Source of the DNA: Prosthecobacter sp.
GTDB lineage: Bacteria; Verrucomicrobiota; Verrucomicrobiia; Verrucomicrobiales; Verrucomicrobiaceae
Assembly: GCA_019186985.1 (NCBI GenBank)
Contig: JABARQ010000029.1
Coordinates: 1-56,272, forward strand
Direction: 5' to 3'
Length of the DNA stretch: 56,272 nucleotides
Shown here: piece by piece, positions 34,206 to 42,905 of the stretch
Position numbering within the stretch: the stretch's first letter is position 1
How the letters are laid out: each line of letters opens with the position of its first letter
Notes under the pieces: generated by a model
What the model was told of the DNA's origin: nothing
Seen by the model: the letters and a program-made list of their open reading frames with translations, nothing else
Databases searched by the model: none
Translations under genes and position numbers: made by a program

Positions 34206-37200
34206 TCAGCGGTAATAGATGAACTCCTTCGCATTGAAAAAAGCGTGGGCGAGACGCTCCCAGGATTCCGGCGTGTCACCGCCGAAATCATGAAGTGCCG
34301 CCATCCAGCGCTTTGCTTCCGTGACATTCGGTTGTCGGCCAAAGGCGCATTTGAACATGAGCCGGAGAAGTTCTTGGGTGTTCAAAGGCTTTTCCTTCAC
34401 CAGCCTCTCCGTCCAAGCCTTCGCCATCGCATTCACAAACGGATCGTTGAGGAGAATGAGGGCTTGGGTGGGGACGTTGGTGACGTCGCGTTTGCCGGTG
34501 GGAAGTTTGAGGTCGGGGAGGTTGAAGCCGGTTAAAAACTTGGGCGGGTCCATGATGGACATTTGCAGGTAGATGGAGCGGCGGCCGTGGCCGTCGAGGG
34601 GGCCGGTGAAGAGGCGCTTGGCACCGTCCTCGGCGGGACGGAATGGCAGAATGGGGCGGCCGTACAGCTGGGGGTCGAGTCGGCCGGACACAGCGAGAAG
34701 TGAATCGCGGATGGACTCAGCTTCCAGTCGGCGGGTGGGGTAGAAGGTGAGGAGGCGGTTGTAGGGATCGACATCCAGGGAGCGGCGGCTTTCAAGCGCT
34801 GTGGGCGCATGAAATGCGCCCTTCCTTGGGCTGTTCCCTGATCCCTGGCGGAAGGTCTGGCTCAGCACGAGTTTGCGCACGAGCTGCTTCGTGGACCAGC
34901 CTTCGCGGATGAACTCGCGGGCGAGCCAGTCGAGCAGCTCGGGGTGTGAGGGCTTGTCGCCGAGGCGGCCGAAGTCATCGGGCGTGGCGACGAGGCCGGT
35001 GCCGAAGATCCACTGCCACACGCGGTTCACATAGACCCGCGCCGTCAGCGGATGCTCGGGATGCAGCAGCGATTCGGCAAGGGCGAGACGGTTGGTGATG
35101 CGTTCGCCATGCAGCATTTTCAGCGAGGCGGGCTCGATGAGTTCGCCGGTGGTGTCCACATTGCCGCGAATATTGAGCGGATACTTCACGGGCATCACAT
35201 CGCGTTCATCCATGCTGTTCACCGTGCGTGGGAAGGCGATGCCAGATTCGACACGGCGATAGTCGGCGATAAGTTGGGCGAGCTTGGTTCCGGATTCGGC
35301 CTTGTTGGGCAGCAAGGCGTTGGCGAGCAGCCAGTTGAGCACCTCGTGGTCGCCTGGACGCGTCTTTTTTTCGCACCAGCGGCTCACGGTGGCATTGAAC
35401 CATGCGGCGATGCCTTCCCAGGGCGTGGCGGCCTTGCTGTGATACAAACTGGCGAAGGCTTCGAGTTCATCCTGCGGTGTGCCTGCGGCGTCATGCGTGA
35501 CGATGCCGGTGATGCTGAGCCAGCTTCGCTTGTCGTGGCCGAAGTCGTTGTTGCTGAGCCCCTTGGCCAGGCCGGTGCGCGGCGGGAAGTTCGGATTCAG
35601 CGAGGATGTGCAAAACTCGATGGTCACCTGCTGCGCACCATTTTTCAGCCCGGCATCGGTGAAGGATCGCCACTGCGGCGTTGGGTTCGTGTAAAAGGCG
35701 ATGGTTTCGTTTTGGAAGGCATGGTCATCGACAACGAGATGGCCGGCGAACTCGCCTCCAGCGAGGTTGAGGCTTACGAACCTGCCCGGGACAAGATGCT
35801 GCGGTGGCATGCGCAGGCTTCCGGGCAGTTTCGAGCTCAAGGCATGCGAATGCCATCCACGCGGCAGCAAGCCTGCGAGGACGTTTTCGCCTTCGAGGGC
35901 GATGAGAGGCGTTCCGTCGTCGGTCTGCCCATTTTCGAAGCCTTCGCCTTCAAAGACCCAGCCCAAGGAGGTGCGGTTTGCAGCCGCCCAGGCCGTCTGA
36001 AAAGCGCCCATTCCTGTGAATGATGTGTTCTGCTTCTTTGCCACATCGCGGGCTTTTTGCCATTCATCGGCCAGCTCCTGCCAGCGAGCGGTTTGAGCGG
36101 CATCGGTGGTCGAGGTCACTTCACGGCCCATGGAGATGCGAAAGCGGCCCAGCTGATGGCCGGTTCCATACGAATGCTCCAGCGTGATCGTCCAGTCGCC
36201 GCCATGCGGCAGATCGACGGTTTCGGTGAAGGTGAATCGCGCAGTGTGATCCAGGTTCTCTGGTGCAAGCCCGACCGCCCAGCCTCGACGACCTGCAGCA
36301 GGCTGCAAAAGCGACTCCACCGCGTAGCCTGGCTGCGCATGGCTGGCGCGTGCGGTGGCGAGCTTGAGTTGCTTCACCGCACCTGTGCTGCCATCGGCAA
36401 GACGGGGCCTTACCTCGATTCGGAGGTCATTGAGCACGAAGTTGCCGCGGTTCGTGCGCCCGGGGCCGCGCTCCGGCAAGGTGGGGTGCGTGAGCGCTTC
36501 GAGCTGCATCTCGCTGGCCGAACCTGGCTCGGTGGTGAAGTTCACCGTGTAGCTGTCCTTGTCCGGCGTGGCACCCGTGGCGAGAATGGAGTGATCCTTG
36601 TCGATGATGAAGTTCGTCTGCCTGGCCGTGGCGCGGAGGTTTTGCGGCGTGAGCCACAGCGTGTCATTCAGCAGGCGTGCGAGCGGATGCGCGATGTCAT
36701 GCGGCTTCGCGTTTTCCAAGGAGGGGCGGTTATTTGCCGCCCAGGCTTTGAGTGCGGGCGCTTGAAAGGCGCCCTTCCTTGTCCAGAGCGCGGCGAGTTC
36801 ATCGCGGATGCTTTGGCGCAGTTGTTTGAGCCGCGCGATGGCGGCGGCGTTTTTGCCCGGCGCATCAATGACGCGCGAGGTCCAGCGCGGCGTGGTGAAC
36901 ATGGCGGCCAGCGCATAGTAGTCGCGCTGCGACACGGCTTCGAGCTTGTGATCGTGGCAGCGTGCGCAGGCGACGGTGGTGGCGAGAAAGGCCTTCGAGA
37001 AGGCGTCGATCTTGTTGTTCACCATCTCCTGATGAATGCCGTTGAACATGAGGCTGCTGCCATGCCGGTGTTCGCCCATGTGGTAGAACATGGGGCCGAT
37101 GAGGCTTTCGTTGGTTTGTGCGGCGGGATGAATGCGCGGCTTCGGGAGCAGATCACCCGCAAGGTGTTCGCGGAGGATCTGGTCGAAGCCGATGTCATCG

Positions 37201-38018
37201 TTGAAGGCGCGGATGAGGTAGTCGCGGTATTCGTGGGAGCCCTTGGCGGGGTTGTCCCATTCGTAGCCGTAGGTGTCCGTGTAGCGCACGACATCCATCC
37301 AGTGGCGGGCGAAGTGCTCGCCGAAGTGAGGGCTGTTGAGCAGCGCTTCCACATGGCCGGAAAGGTCGGACATGTCCGACGAATCGGACGGTGGAAGGCC
37401 GGTGAGCACGAAGCTCAGACGACGATGCAGCACCTCCTCCGGGGCCTGCGGAGACATGTCCAGGCCTGCATTCTTTTGCGCAGCCCGGATGAACCCATCC
37501 ACGCTGCCGGCTCCATCCTGGCGCATCGGCTTCAGGCTCCACCAGTCGAGGCGCCTTTGAAACTCCACTTCCCAGGAGTCGTCTGCGGCAAGCTGGGAGG
37601 ATGGGGCGGCTGCACGTGGGTCGGGCGCCCCCCGTCGCACCCATTCCTCCAGCAGCGCGATTTCGGATGCCGGAAGCATCGCCTTCGGCGGCATCTTGAG
37701 ATCCTTTTCCACATGACTCACCGCCTGGATGAGCAGGCTCGCCTCAGGTTTGCCCGGTACCACGACGGGGCCGCTTTCACCTCCCTTTTGCCACCCGGCT
37801 CTTGAGTCGAGGGTGAGGCCCCCCTTGATCTTGTGCTCATGTGAGTGGCATTCAAAGCAGCGCCCCCTGAGGAGGGGCTCGACCTTGGACGTGAAGAAGT
37901 CCTGTGCCTCTGCCGCCACTCCGTAGATCATTGTCAATGCTGTCATCATGACCGGAAACAGCCATGATCCGCTGGCGGGATGCCAGTGGAAAAATAGGGC
38001 AGGGCGGACCTGAAGCAT
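34206..38018 (-). CDS. PSCyt1-DUF1549-DUF1553 (PSD1) exported protein, first copy
   Basis: 1270 residues. A signal-type hydrophobic segment (about 18-38) is followed by a cytochrome-c-like domain with one heme site, CFECH (54-58), and the KGGLTLDSR and MPPKAMLP motifs. DUF1549 runs about 150-390 (HWMDVVRYTDTYGYEWDNPAKG, CARCHDHKLEAVSQRDYYAL). The middle, about 480-930, is beta-rich with LamG-like parts. DUF1553 starts near 965 (TNRLALAESLLHPEHPLTARVYVNRVW) and ends at LAHAFFNAKEFIYYR. Function is unknown; the set is typical of Planctomycetota/Verrucomicrobiota. Two in-frame palindromes (34803, 36756) encode RKGAF-type inserts. It has a divergent PAS-AraC gene upstream. Confidence 0.9.
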   Translation of the reverse strand: MLQVRPALFFHWHPASGSWLFPVMMTALTMIYGVAAEAQDFFTSKVEPLLRGRCFECHSHEHKIKGGLTLDSRAGWQKGGESGPVVVPGKPEASLLIQAVSHVEKDLKMPPKAMLPASEIALLEEWVRRGAPDPRAAAPSSQLAADDSWEVEFQRRLDWWSLKPMRQDGAGSVDGFIRAAQKNAGLDMSPQAPEEVLHRRLSFVLTGLPPSDSSDMSDLSGHVEALLNSPHFGEHFARHWMDVVRYTDTYGYEWDNPAKGSHEYRDYLIRAFNDDIGFDQILREHLAGDLLPKPRIHPAAQTNESLIGPMFYHMGEHRHGSSLMFNGIHQEMVNNKIDAFSKAFLATTVACARCHDHKLEAVSQRDYYALAAMFTTPRWTSRVIDAPGKNAAAIARLKQLRQSIRDELAALWTRKGAFQAPALKAWAANNRPSLENAKPHDIAHPLARLLNDTLWLTPQNLRATARQTNFIIDKDHSILATGATPDKDSYTVNFTTEPGSASEMQLEALTHPTLPERGPGRTNRGNFVLNDLRIEVRPRLADGSTGAVKQLKLATARASHAQPGYAVESLLQPAAGRRGWAVGLAPENLDHTARFTFTETVDLPHGGDWTITLEHSYGTGHQLGRFRISMGREVTSTTDAAQTARWQELADEWQKARDVAKKQNTSFTGMGAFQTAWAAANRTSLGWVFEGEGFENGQTDDGTPLIALEGENVLAGLLPRGWHSHALSSKLPGSLRMPPQHLVPGRFVSLNLAGGEFAGHLVVDDHAFQNETIAFYTNPTPQWRSFTDAGLKNGAQQVTIEFCTSSLNPNFPPRTGLAKGLSNNDFGHDKRSWLSITGIVTHDAAGTPQDELEAFASLYHSKAATPWEGIAAWFNATVSRWCEKKTRPGDHEVLNWLLANALLPNKAESGTKLAQLIADYRRVESGIAFPRTVNSMDERDVMPVKYPLNIRGNVDTTGELIEPASLKMLHGERITNRLALAESLLHPEHPLTARVYVNRVWQWIFGTGLVATPDDFGRLGDKPSHPELLDWLAREFIREGWSTKQLVRKLVLSQTFRQGSGNSPRKGAFHAPTALESRRSLDVDPYNRLLTFYPTRRLEAESIRDSLLAVSGRLDPQLYGRPILPFRPAEDGAKRLFTGPLDGHGRRSIYLQMSIMDPPKFLTGFNLPDLKLPTGKRDVTNVPTQALILLNDPFVNAMAKAWTERLVKEKPLNTQELLRLMFKCAFGRQPNVTEAKRWMAALHDFGGDTPESWERLAHAFFNAKEFIYYR
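34803..34827 (-). repeat. In-frame palindromic element, copy 1
   Basis: GGGCGCAT-GAA-ATGCGCCC followed by TTCCTT on the plus strand: an 8-bp perfect stem with a 3-nt loop. On the coding strand it encodes K-G-A-F-H-A-P inside the DUF1553 domain, in a place where related proteins have a short loop. Confidence 0.6.
36756..36780 (-). repeat. In-frame palindromic element, copy 2
   Basis: GGGCGCTT-GAA-AGGCGCCC followed by TTCCTT: the same element as at 34803, with one T-G wobble in the stem. It encodes K-G-A-F-Q-A-P. A third, decayed half (AAAGCGCCCATTCCTG) lies at about 36001 in the same gene. Confidence 0.6.
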
Positions 38019-38088
38019 GAGCCTACATTACGAAGACTGAGGAAATGCTCTGTGTGGCGGAATCCTCAAAAAATGGTAAAATCCCGCC
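38019..38088. promoter_or_regulatory. Divergent promoter region between PSD1 and PAS-AraC genes
   Basis: On the plus strand TAAAAT (38077-38082) stands 6 nt before the AraC-type gene's ATG. On the minus strand TAATGT (38030-38025) stands 6 nt before the PSD1 gene's ATG. Both would give leaderless or near-leaderless transcripts. No clear -35 box is seen for either, which fits activator dependence. Confidence 0.4.
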
Positions 38089-38883
38089 ATGAGCTCAACG
38101 CATCTGCTGCAGGAAAAGTTCTTCGCCAGTCTGCCTGGCAGCCTTCAGGTCCTGGAAGCCCTCGATCATGTCCCCGGGGCGATGTTCATGATCAAGAACC
38201 TCGAGTCCCGCTATGTCTACATGAGCCGCGCTTTGAAGCAGGCCATTCATCGGGATCCAGGATTCGACATCGTGGGAAAAACCGACTTTGACCTCTTTCC
38301 GAGGATCATCGCCGAAACGTTTCGCCAGAATGACCTTCAGGTTTTCAGGCATGGGCGCCCCCTGACCAACGAAATCCACGCGACAGGCTTTTTCGATCAT
38401 CCGACAGCCTGGTGCTATTCAAGCAAGTTTCCTCTCCATGACCGGGCAGGAAAGGTCTGCGGCCTCGTTACGGTGAATGAAAAGTATGCCGATGTGATGG
38501 GCAAGGATGCCGAGCTGAACCGCCTGCTGCCCGCGATTGATCATGTCTCGGAATGCTATGCGGGGCGCATCACCGTCGGGGATCTCGCAAGGCGCTGCGG
38601 GTTTTCCGAAAGCCATTTCATGCGCATCTTCAAGTCACGTCTCAAGATGACGCCGTATGCCTTTGTCGAGCAGGTGCGCATGTTTCACGCCGCCGAGGCC
38701 CTGCGGCATGGTGCCGTCAGTGTGGCCGGTGTCGCCGCGGACTGTGGCTATCATGATCCCAGTTCCTTTGTGAAGCGCTTCAGAAAGTTCACCGGGCAGA
38801 CACCCTTGAAATACCGGCGAACCCATCAGGCGCAGGACGGAACGGCCACGGCGGTGCCGCTGGCCGGTGCCGACGGGTGCTGA
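38089..38883 (+). CDS. AraC-family regulator with N-terminal PAS domain
   Basis: 264 residues. Residues about 18-130 form a PAS domain (LDHVPGAMFMIKNLESRYVYMSRAL, GKTDFDLFP, GLVTVNEKYADVM). Residues 150-255 carry the two helix-turn-helix units of AraC/XylS (ITVGDLARRCGFSESHFMRIFKSRLKMTPYAF and SVAGVAADCGYHDPSSFVKRFRKFTGQTPLKYRR). The PAS domain probably senses a small molecule or redox state. It is transcribed divergently from the PSD1/DUF1501 pair with only 70 bp between, so that pair is its likely target. PAS-AraC genes beside PSD1 operons are frequent in this phylum, as far as I know. Confidence 0.92.
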   Translation: MSSTHLLQEKFFASLPGSLQVLEALDHVPGAMFMIKNLESRYVYMSRALKQAIHRDPGFDIVGKTDFDLFPRIIAETFRQNDLQVFRHGRPLTNEIHATGFFDHPTAWCYSSKFPLHDRAGKVCGLVTVNEKYADVMGKDAELNRLLPAIDHVSECYAGRITVGDLARRCGFSESHFMRIFKSRLKMTPYAFVEQVRMFHAAEALRHGAVSVAGVAADCGYHDPSSFVKRFRKFTGQTPLKYRRTHQAQDGTATAVPLAGADGC

Positions 38884-38885
38884 GT

Positions 38886-40004
38886 TCAGGATGAACCTGG
38901 TTTGCCAAGCAGGTCAAACCCGGCCCTGGCGACACGCTGTCCGTTGACCTGCAGCTCGACCACATGATGACCCGGATGATGCCTGCGGGTGGTGAAGTCG
39001 CGGATGACCTGGCTTTTGCGGAGTTCGGCCACGCCCTTCGGCGGCAGCTCGATCTCCGTCCATTTGAAGACTTTTTCAAAGGCTGTCCCGCGGGACTTCA
39101 CATAATGAATGACATAGTCGACGGCGAGCGTCTGCGGCTTCCTGGAGGTTGAGCGCAGGACGGCCTCGATCTGCAGCCTCTCACCCAGCCGGAGACGTGC
39201 CGGCCGGAGCTGCAGCCCGGCCTCGACCTCCGCCCTGCCGCCAAAGCCGAAGAGCTTCAGCGCCCGCGGATGCCCGCGTTTGATCAGGGTCCGGCAGGCA
39301 TGACGGGCGATCCAGCGCAGATGCTCCTTCCCCAGGTCCCAGCCTTCAAGGCGGTCGAGCACCCAGTCCTCATGATCCTTGGTGATGTCATTCAGGTGGT
39401 TGGCCACGGAGCGGCGCACATACGGCGAGCCGTCGTCCTTCAGCGCCTCCAGGATGCCCGTGCAGGGCGAGGGATCGCGGACCAGCCCCTTGAGCTTCAT
39501 GCCCCAGGGCAGGCGCGGCCGCGAGCCTTCGCTGGCCAGCCGGCGCACATGCTCGTCCGGGTCGAGGGCCCAGGCCTTCATGATGGACAGCGCGCGTTCA
39601 GGATCAGCGGCGATGAAGCCCCGCACGGCGAACTCCGCCGAACCAAATGGGGTGAAAAACTTCAGGGCGTCCATGGAGAACTCCAGGTCATGGGCGCCGA
39701 AGGTCGCCACGAAGTCGCACAGGAAGACCGGCACGAAGCCGTGTCCGATCCTCGGGGCCAGCTTCTGCAGGACGCGCACCTTCTGCGGGAACGTGCCCGT
39801 CAGGGACGCATCGGCCGCCACGGCGCACTGGTGAAGCCGCTGCATCAGGCTGCGGTCCTCCAGCCCTTCAAGCGTCAGGCGCAGGAAGGTGTCCTCGCGA
39901 AAGGATTTCGAAATCGTCGTGAGCTCACGCGCAAGGCTGCGGTGACGGGCTTCATCAAACCATTCCTTGAGCTGGGAGGGCGGGGGATCTTCGGAGGCGG
40001 GCAT
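38886..40004 (-). CDS. AlkD-type DNA alkylation repair protein
   Basis: 372 residues. Residues about 20-270 are all-helical HEAT-like repeats with the AlkD-family marks DPDEHVRRLASEGSRPRLPWG and LKDDGSPYVRRSVANHLNDITKDH; the active-site-type tryptophan in DHEDWVLDRLEGW is present. Residues 285-372 form an Ig-like beta domain (AGLQLRPARLRLGERLQIEAVL) not found in the best-known short AlkD. The family excises positively charged alkylated bases such as 3-methyladenine without flipping them. No signal peptide. It ends 2 bp from the convergent AraC gene. It may be monocistronic. Confidence 0.85.
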   Translation of the reverse strand: MPASEDPPPSQLKEWFDEARHRSLARELTTISKSFREDTFLRLTLEGLEDRSLMQRLHQCAVAADASLTGTFPQKVRVLQKLAPRIGHGFVPVFLCDFVATFGAHDLEFSMDALKFFTPFGSAEFAVRGFIAADPERALSIMKAWALDPDEHVRRLASEGSRPRLPWGMKLKGLVRDPSPCTGILEALKDDGSPYVRRSVANHLNDITKDHEDWVLDRLEGWDLGKEHLRWIARHACRTLIKRGHPRALKLFGFGGRAEVEAGLQLRPARLRLGERLQIEAVLRSTSRKPQTLAVDYVIHYVKSRGTAFEKVFKWTEIELPPKGVAELRKSQVIRDFTTRRHHPGHHVVELQVNGQRVARAGFDLLGKPGSS

Positions 40005-40108
40005 GACGGCTCATCCTCGGCATGCACGGCGGCAATGCCAGCGGGCATTGGGGTGGCACGCAAAAATCGCCGTTTTCTCAAGGTTCGCCGCCGCAGCTCA
40101 TTCAAGGG

Positions 40109-41467
40109 TCAGGGCGTGGTGGCGATGATGTAGGTCACACGCTGCGGAGGCGCCTCGAAGCGCAGCAGCCTGCCGCCCTCGGTCTGAGCAGCCTGGGCAG
40201 GAACGGCCGCACCGGCTTCAGAACGAATGGTCGTCACAGCCGCATCCCAGCCGTGGGGAAGGGCGGCCTCCAGCGTCAGCGGCTGGTCGTAGAGCGTGGC
40301 GTCGGTGCTGCAGTCGAGCTGGAAGGTGAGGCTCCTGGATTCGGATTTCACCAGAGCGAGCTTCGCGCTGCTGCGCTCGGTCTGATACTTGTGGATGTCC
40401 GCCATGCCGGCGATCCAGAGCTTGTCCTGGTGCTGTCGGGCGATGTCGAGGGCAGCCCGGAAGCTGCCCTCGCTGCTGCTGAGACCTCCACCGATGTAAT
40501 GATAATGAATGCGGCACCACAGCCCGCGTTCGAGGTGGGTTTGCAGCGTCTTGCGGAAGGCCTCCACGCGCCCGCCATAGCTGTCATCCATGCCAAGCGA
40601 GCCGCTGGAGGCGTCGAACTGCTGGTATTTGTCGAGGTAGTGGCGCAGCGTGCGCGTGGTCTCCCATGTCGTGCCGCCGCCTAGGTTGAGGGCCATGAGC
40701 CTGCTTTTGCCGGGCCTGAGCCTCCAGATCGCCTGCGCCGCGCCGCCGATCTCGCGATCCATGTCCTCATCGCCCTTCGCGCCGCGGTGATGCGCGGAGT
40801 GGTTCGCCAGCTCCATGTCCCCCTGCTTCATCACGGCCTCCCATTCGGCGTGCTGCGTCTCGAAAGCGTAGTTCTGCCGACTGCCGGGCTCCTTCGGGCC
40901 TGGATTCACCATGAAGGTGCCCTTGAAGCCGTATTCGCGCAGGATGGGGATGGCCTTGCTCAGGTGCGTGGGATGCGAGTCGTCAAAACGAATGCTCAGC
41001 GCGGCGGTGCGGCCCTGCGGCCAGTTCGCGATGCGCACCCGGGCACCGCTCGTGGCGTCCTGGATCACACGATCCTTTTCCGAGGTGGTCTGCGCTGCCT
41101 GGACCTCCGGAACAACGGCCTGCACGATGAAGACGCCGTCCTTTTCAGTGAGGGGAACGATGAGGTTCTCCCACTCGATGCCTGAACGGCGTACAAGCAT
41201 CGCCTTCCCGGCCTCGTCACGCACCTCGACATCATTCGCAGGCCAGACATTGCGCCCGGATTTCGGCAGCTCAACACGCACGTTCAGCGCCCGCATGTCG
41301 CCCTGACGGTCCACCTGCACGCGCAGCTTGAATTTTTCCAGGCTCGTGGCGCTGACCGTGGCGGGTCCGTCCGGGCGTTCGAGCAGCACCTTCACCCCGC
41401 CGAGGTCGGCTGATTGAGCCAGGGCCTGCGTGGCCACGCCGACGAAAAAGCAGAGCTGTTTAAACAT
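40109..41467 (-). CDS. Exported polysaccharide deacetylase (NodB homology)
   Basis: 452 residues from MFKQLCFFVGVATQALAQ, a signal peptide. Residues about 25-140 form an Ig-like beta domain (VKVLLERPDGPATVSATSL). The NodB domain follows, with LSIRFDDSHPTH (metal-binding aspartates near 160) and MELANHSAHHRG (HxxxH-type histidines near 215). It would remove acetyl groups from an extracellular polysaccharide. The tail (about 380-452) is beta-rich. It starts 4 nt after the stop of the ThuA-domain gene and is probably cotranscribed. The first D of the usual TFDDG is present but the G is replaced by S. Confidence 0.87.
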   Translation of the reverse strand: MFKQLCFFVGVATQALAQSADLGGVKVLLERPDGPATVSATSLEKFKLRVQVDRQGDMRALNVRVELPKSGRNVWPANDVEVRDEAGKAMLVRRSGIEWENLIVPLTEKDGVFIVQAVVPEVQAAQTTSEKDRVIQDATSGARVRIANWPQGRTAALSIRFDDSHPTHLSKAIPILREYGFKGTFMVNPGPKEPGSRQNYAFETQHAEWEAVMKQGDMELANHSAHHRGAKGDEDMDREIGGAAQAIWRLRPGKSRLMALNLGGGTTWETTRTLRHYLDKYQQFDASSGSLGMDDSYGGRVEAFRKTLQTHLERGLWCRIHYHYIGGGLSSSEGSFRAALDIARQHQDKLWIAGMADIHKYQTERSSAKLALVKSESRSLTFQLDCSTDATLYDQPLTLEAALPHGWDAAVTTIRSEAGAAVPAQAAQTEGGRLLRFEAPPQRVTYIIATTP

Positions 41468-41471
41468 GATC

Positions 41472-42236
41472 TCAAGGGGCAAGGGTCCACTTCACGGCGT
41501 TCACCAGCAGGCGCCGCACATCCTGGATCTGCATGTCCTCCGGCGCACCGAGGCTGGTGTAGAAAACGCGCGCCTTGTCAGGCCCGTAAGAACGGGTCCA
41601 GGCCACCGGCTGCGGAGGCGTGACCGCTCCGGCTCCGGCGGTGCCGATGAGGATGGGCGTGGCGTCGGCGGCGAGCGGCAGTACCTTGTAGAGCGACTGA
41701 TATCCGCGGATGTTCGCGGGGTTCACGCCTTCGAGCAGCGGTGTCTTGATGCCGCGAGGAACGCTGACCGTGTAAGGCATCCCTTTCGTTTCATAGCCGG
41801 CGTTTTCTCCGCCGAGCACGTCGTGAGTAAACTCCGGCCAGATCGTCAGGCCGGGATCCACCACGTCTTTCGGGCGCGGGATGAAGGCATGGTTGGCGGT
41901 GCGGATGCCGAGGAGCGGCCTGCCCGCATCAAGGTGGGCGCGCACGGCGTCCATCTGCTCCTTCGGCAGAAACCGGCGGCGCGAGAACAGGATGAGCAGG
42001 TCCGCATCCTTCAGCGCCGCGACGAGATCTTCAAAGTGATGTTTCACCGGCCGGTCGCCGACCACGACGGTGACCTGGTGGCCGAGCGGCCGCAGTTCCT
42101 TCTCGGCGAAGCCCTTCATGGAGTTCACGGCGTCATAGTTGTCCGGCTCCTCGACGGCCATGATGACGATGTTCGCGGCGTGTGAGGCTGTGATGAGGCT
42201 GCAAAGCAGCGCCAGGGCGAGAAGGATGTGTTTCAT
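41472..42236 (-). CDS. Exported ThuA-domain protein
   Basis: 254 residues with a signal peptide (MKHILLALALLCSLITASHA). The class-I glutamine-amidotransferase-like fold of ThuA is visible: VIMAVEEPDNYDAVNSMKGFAEKEL, DADLLILFSRRRFLPKEQMDAVRAHLDAGRPLLGIR, and a final VFYTSLGAPEDMQIQDVRRLLVNAVKWTL. ThuA proteins are linked to trehalose and other sugar use; the exported form in this phylum often lies with glycan-degrading genes and has no proven activity. First gene of a two-gene unit with the deacetylase. Confidence 0.88.
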   Translation of the reverse strand: MKHILLALALLCSLITASHAANIVIMAVEEPDNYDAVNSMKGFAEKELRPLGHQVTVVVGDRPVKHHFEDLVAALKDADLLILFSRRRFLPKEQMDAVRAHLDAGRPLLGIRTANHAFIPRPKDVVDPGLTIWPEFTHDVLGGENAGYETKGMPYTVSVPRGIKTPLLEGVNPANIRGYQSLYKVLPLAADATPILIGTAGAGAVTPPQPVAWTRSYGPDKARVFYTSLGAPEDMQIQDVRRLLVNAVKWTLAP

Positions 42237-42905
42237 TGGACAGGAAGTGTTTCATACGGAGAGGGCAGTCCGAAAATTTTCAGCTCCATCAAGCCGTCGA
42301 CCCCATTCGCCTCCCTGAGATCCGGACAGGGAGGACCTGCGTGCAGTTTCAGGCGTCCAGGGGCAGGCGACCGGGTCGGCTGGATGGAGGCGAACTGAAA
42401 TACGGACGCTGCCGGCTCTCCGGCTTCACAGTGATTCCGAACCCGCAGTGTCACTTTATTGTGCCGCGTGCCCGGACCTTCATCGAGTGCGAGTTAAAAA
42501 GTACGGCGCCACGCCCTTTGGTAAGGAGGCGGCGAGATGCCATCCGCATATCTCCAGGGTGGTTCTGAGGTCGGTGTCGCTGCACCTGCTCACAAGGTAA
42601 TAAAGCGTCGCGAGTTGAAACGGAATAGCAGGCAGCCGGGACGAGTCTCCCAGCAGCATCCGAAAGTGTCCTGCTCCAAACGGAATGTCCGATTTGACCT
42701 GATGAATTAAGCTATGGCCGGGTCACACACCCCGCCATCGTGCAGTTCAATCTATTTAAGCGCGTCGCTTCCACTGCCAAGCTGCTGTGGCGTGGATCGA
42801 ATGCACAGGACGGTGGTGGCATGCCGCAGAACCGAATTGCCAGCACGAATTTCAGGATCAGGGGGCAAGCCCGGCTTCCGGTCCCTGACCAGCTGTTCCA
42901 AGTAT
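42237..42905. other. Gene-poor stretch before the ATPase island
   Basis: No convincing gene in 669 bp. A minus-strand frame (42454-42233) encodes a 73-residue peptide ending NGVDGLMELKIFG, faintly like the end of LamG domains, but no full domain can be traced. GC falls to the right of about 42480, and a direct repeat AAACGGAAT occurs at about 42620 and 42677. This could be the decayed edge of the island; I see no clear IS ends or tRNA. Confidence 0.4.

Noticed and set aside
40034..40049. AATGCC-AGCG-GGCATT hairpin between the deacetylase and AlkD genes
   Set aside because: Perfect 6-bp stem but no T-run on either strand; it could be an operator, but nothing more supports that.
42233..42454. 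73-codon minus-strand frame resembling a LamG end
   Set aside because: The likeness is limited to about a dozen residues and no upstream domain is present. It is mentioned only in the gene-poor stretch.
42616..42690. IS ends in the gene-poor stretch (AAACGGAAT direct repeats, TGTCC steps)
   Set aside because: No inverted termini, no transposase remnant, no target duplication.
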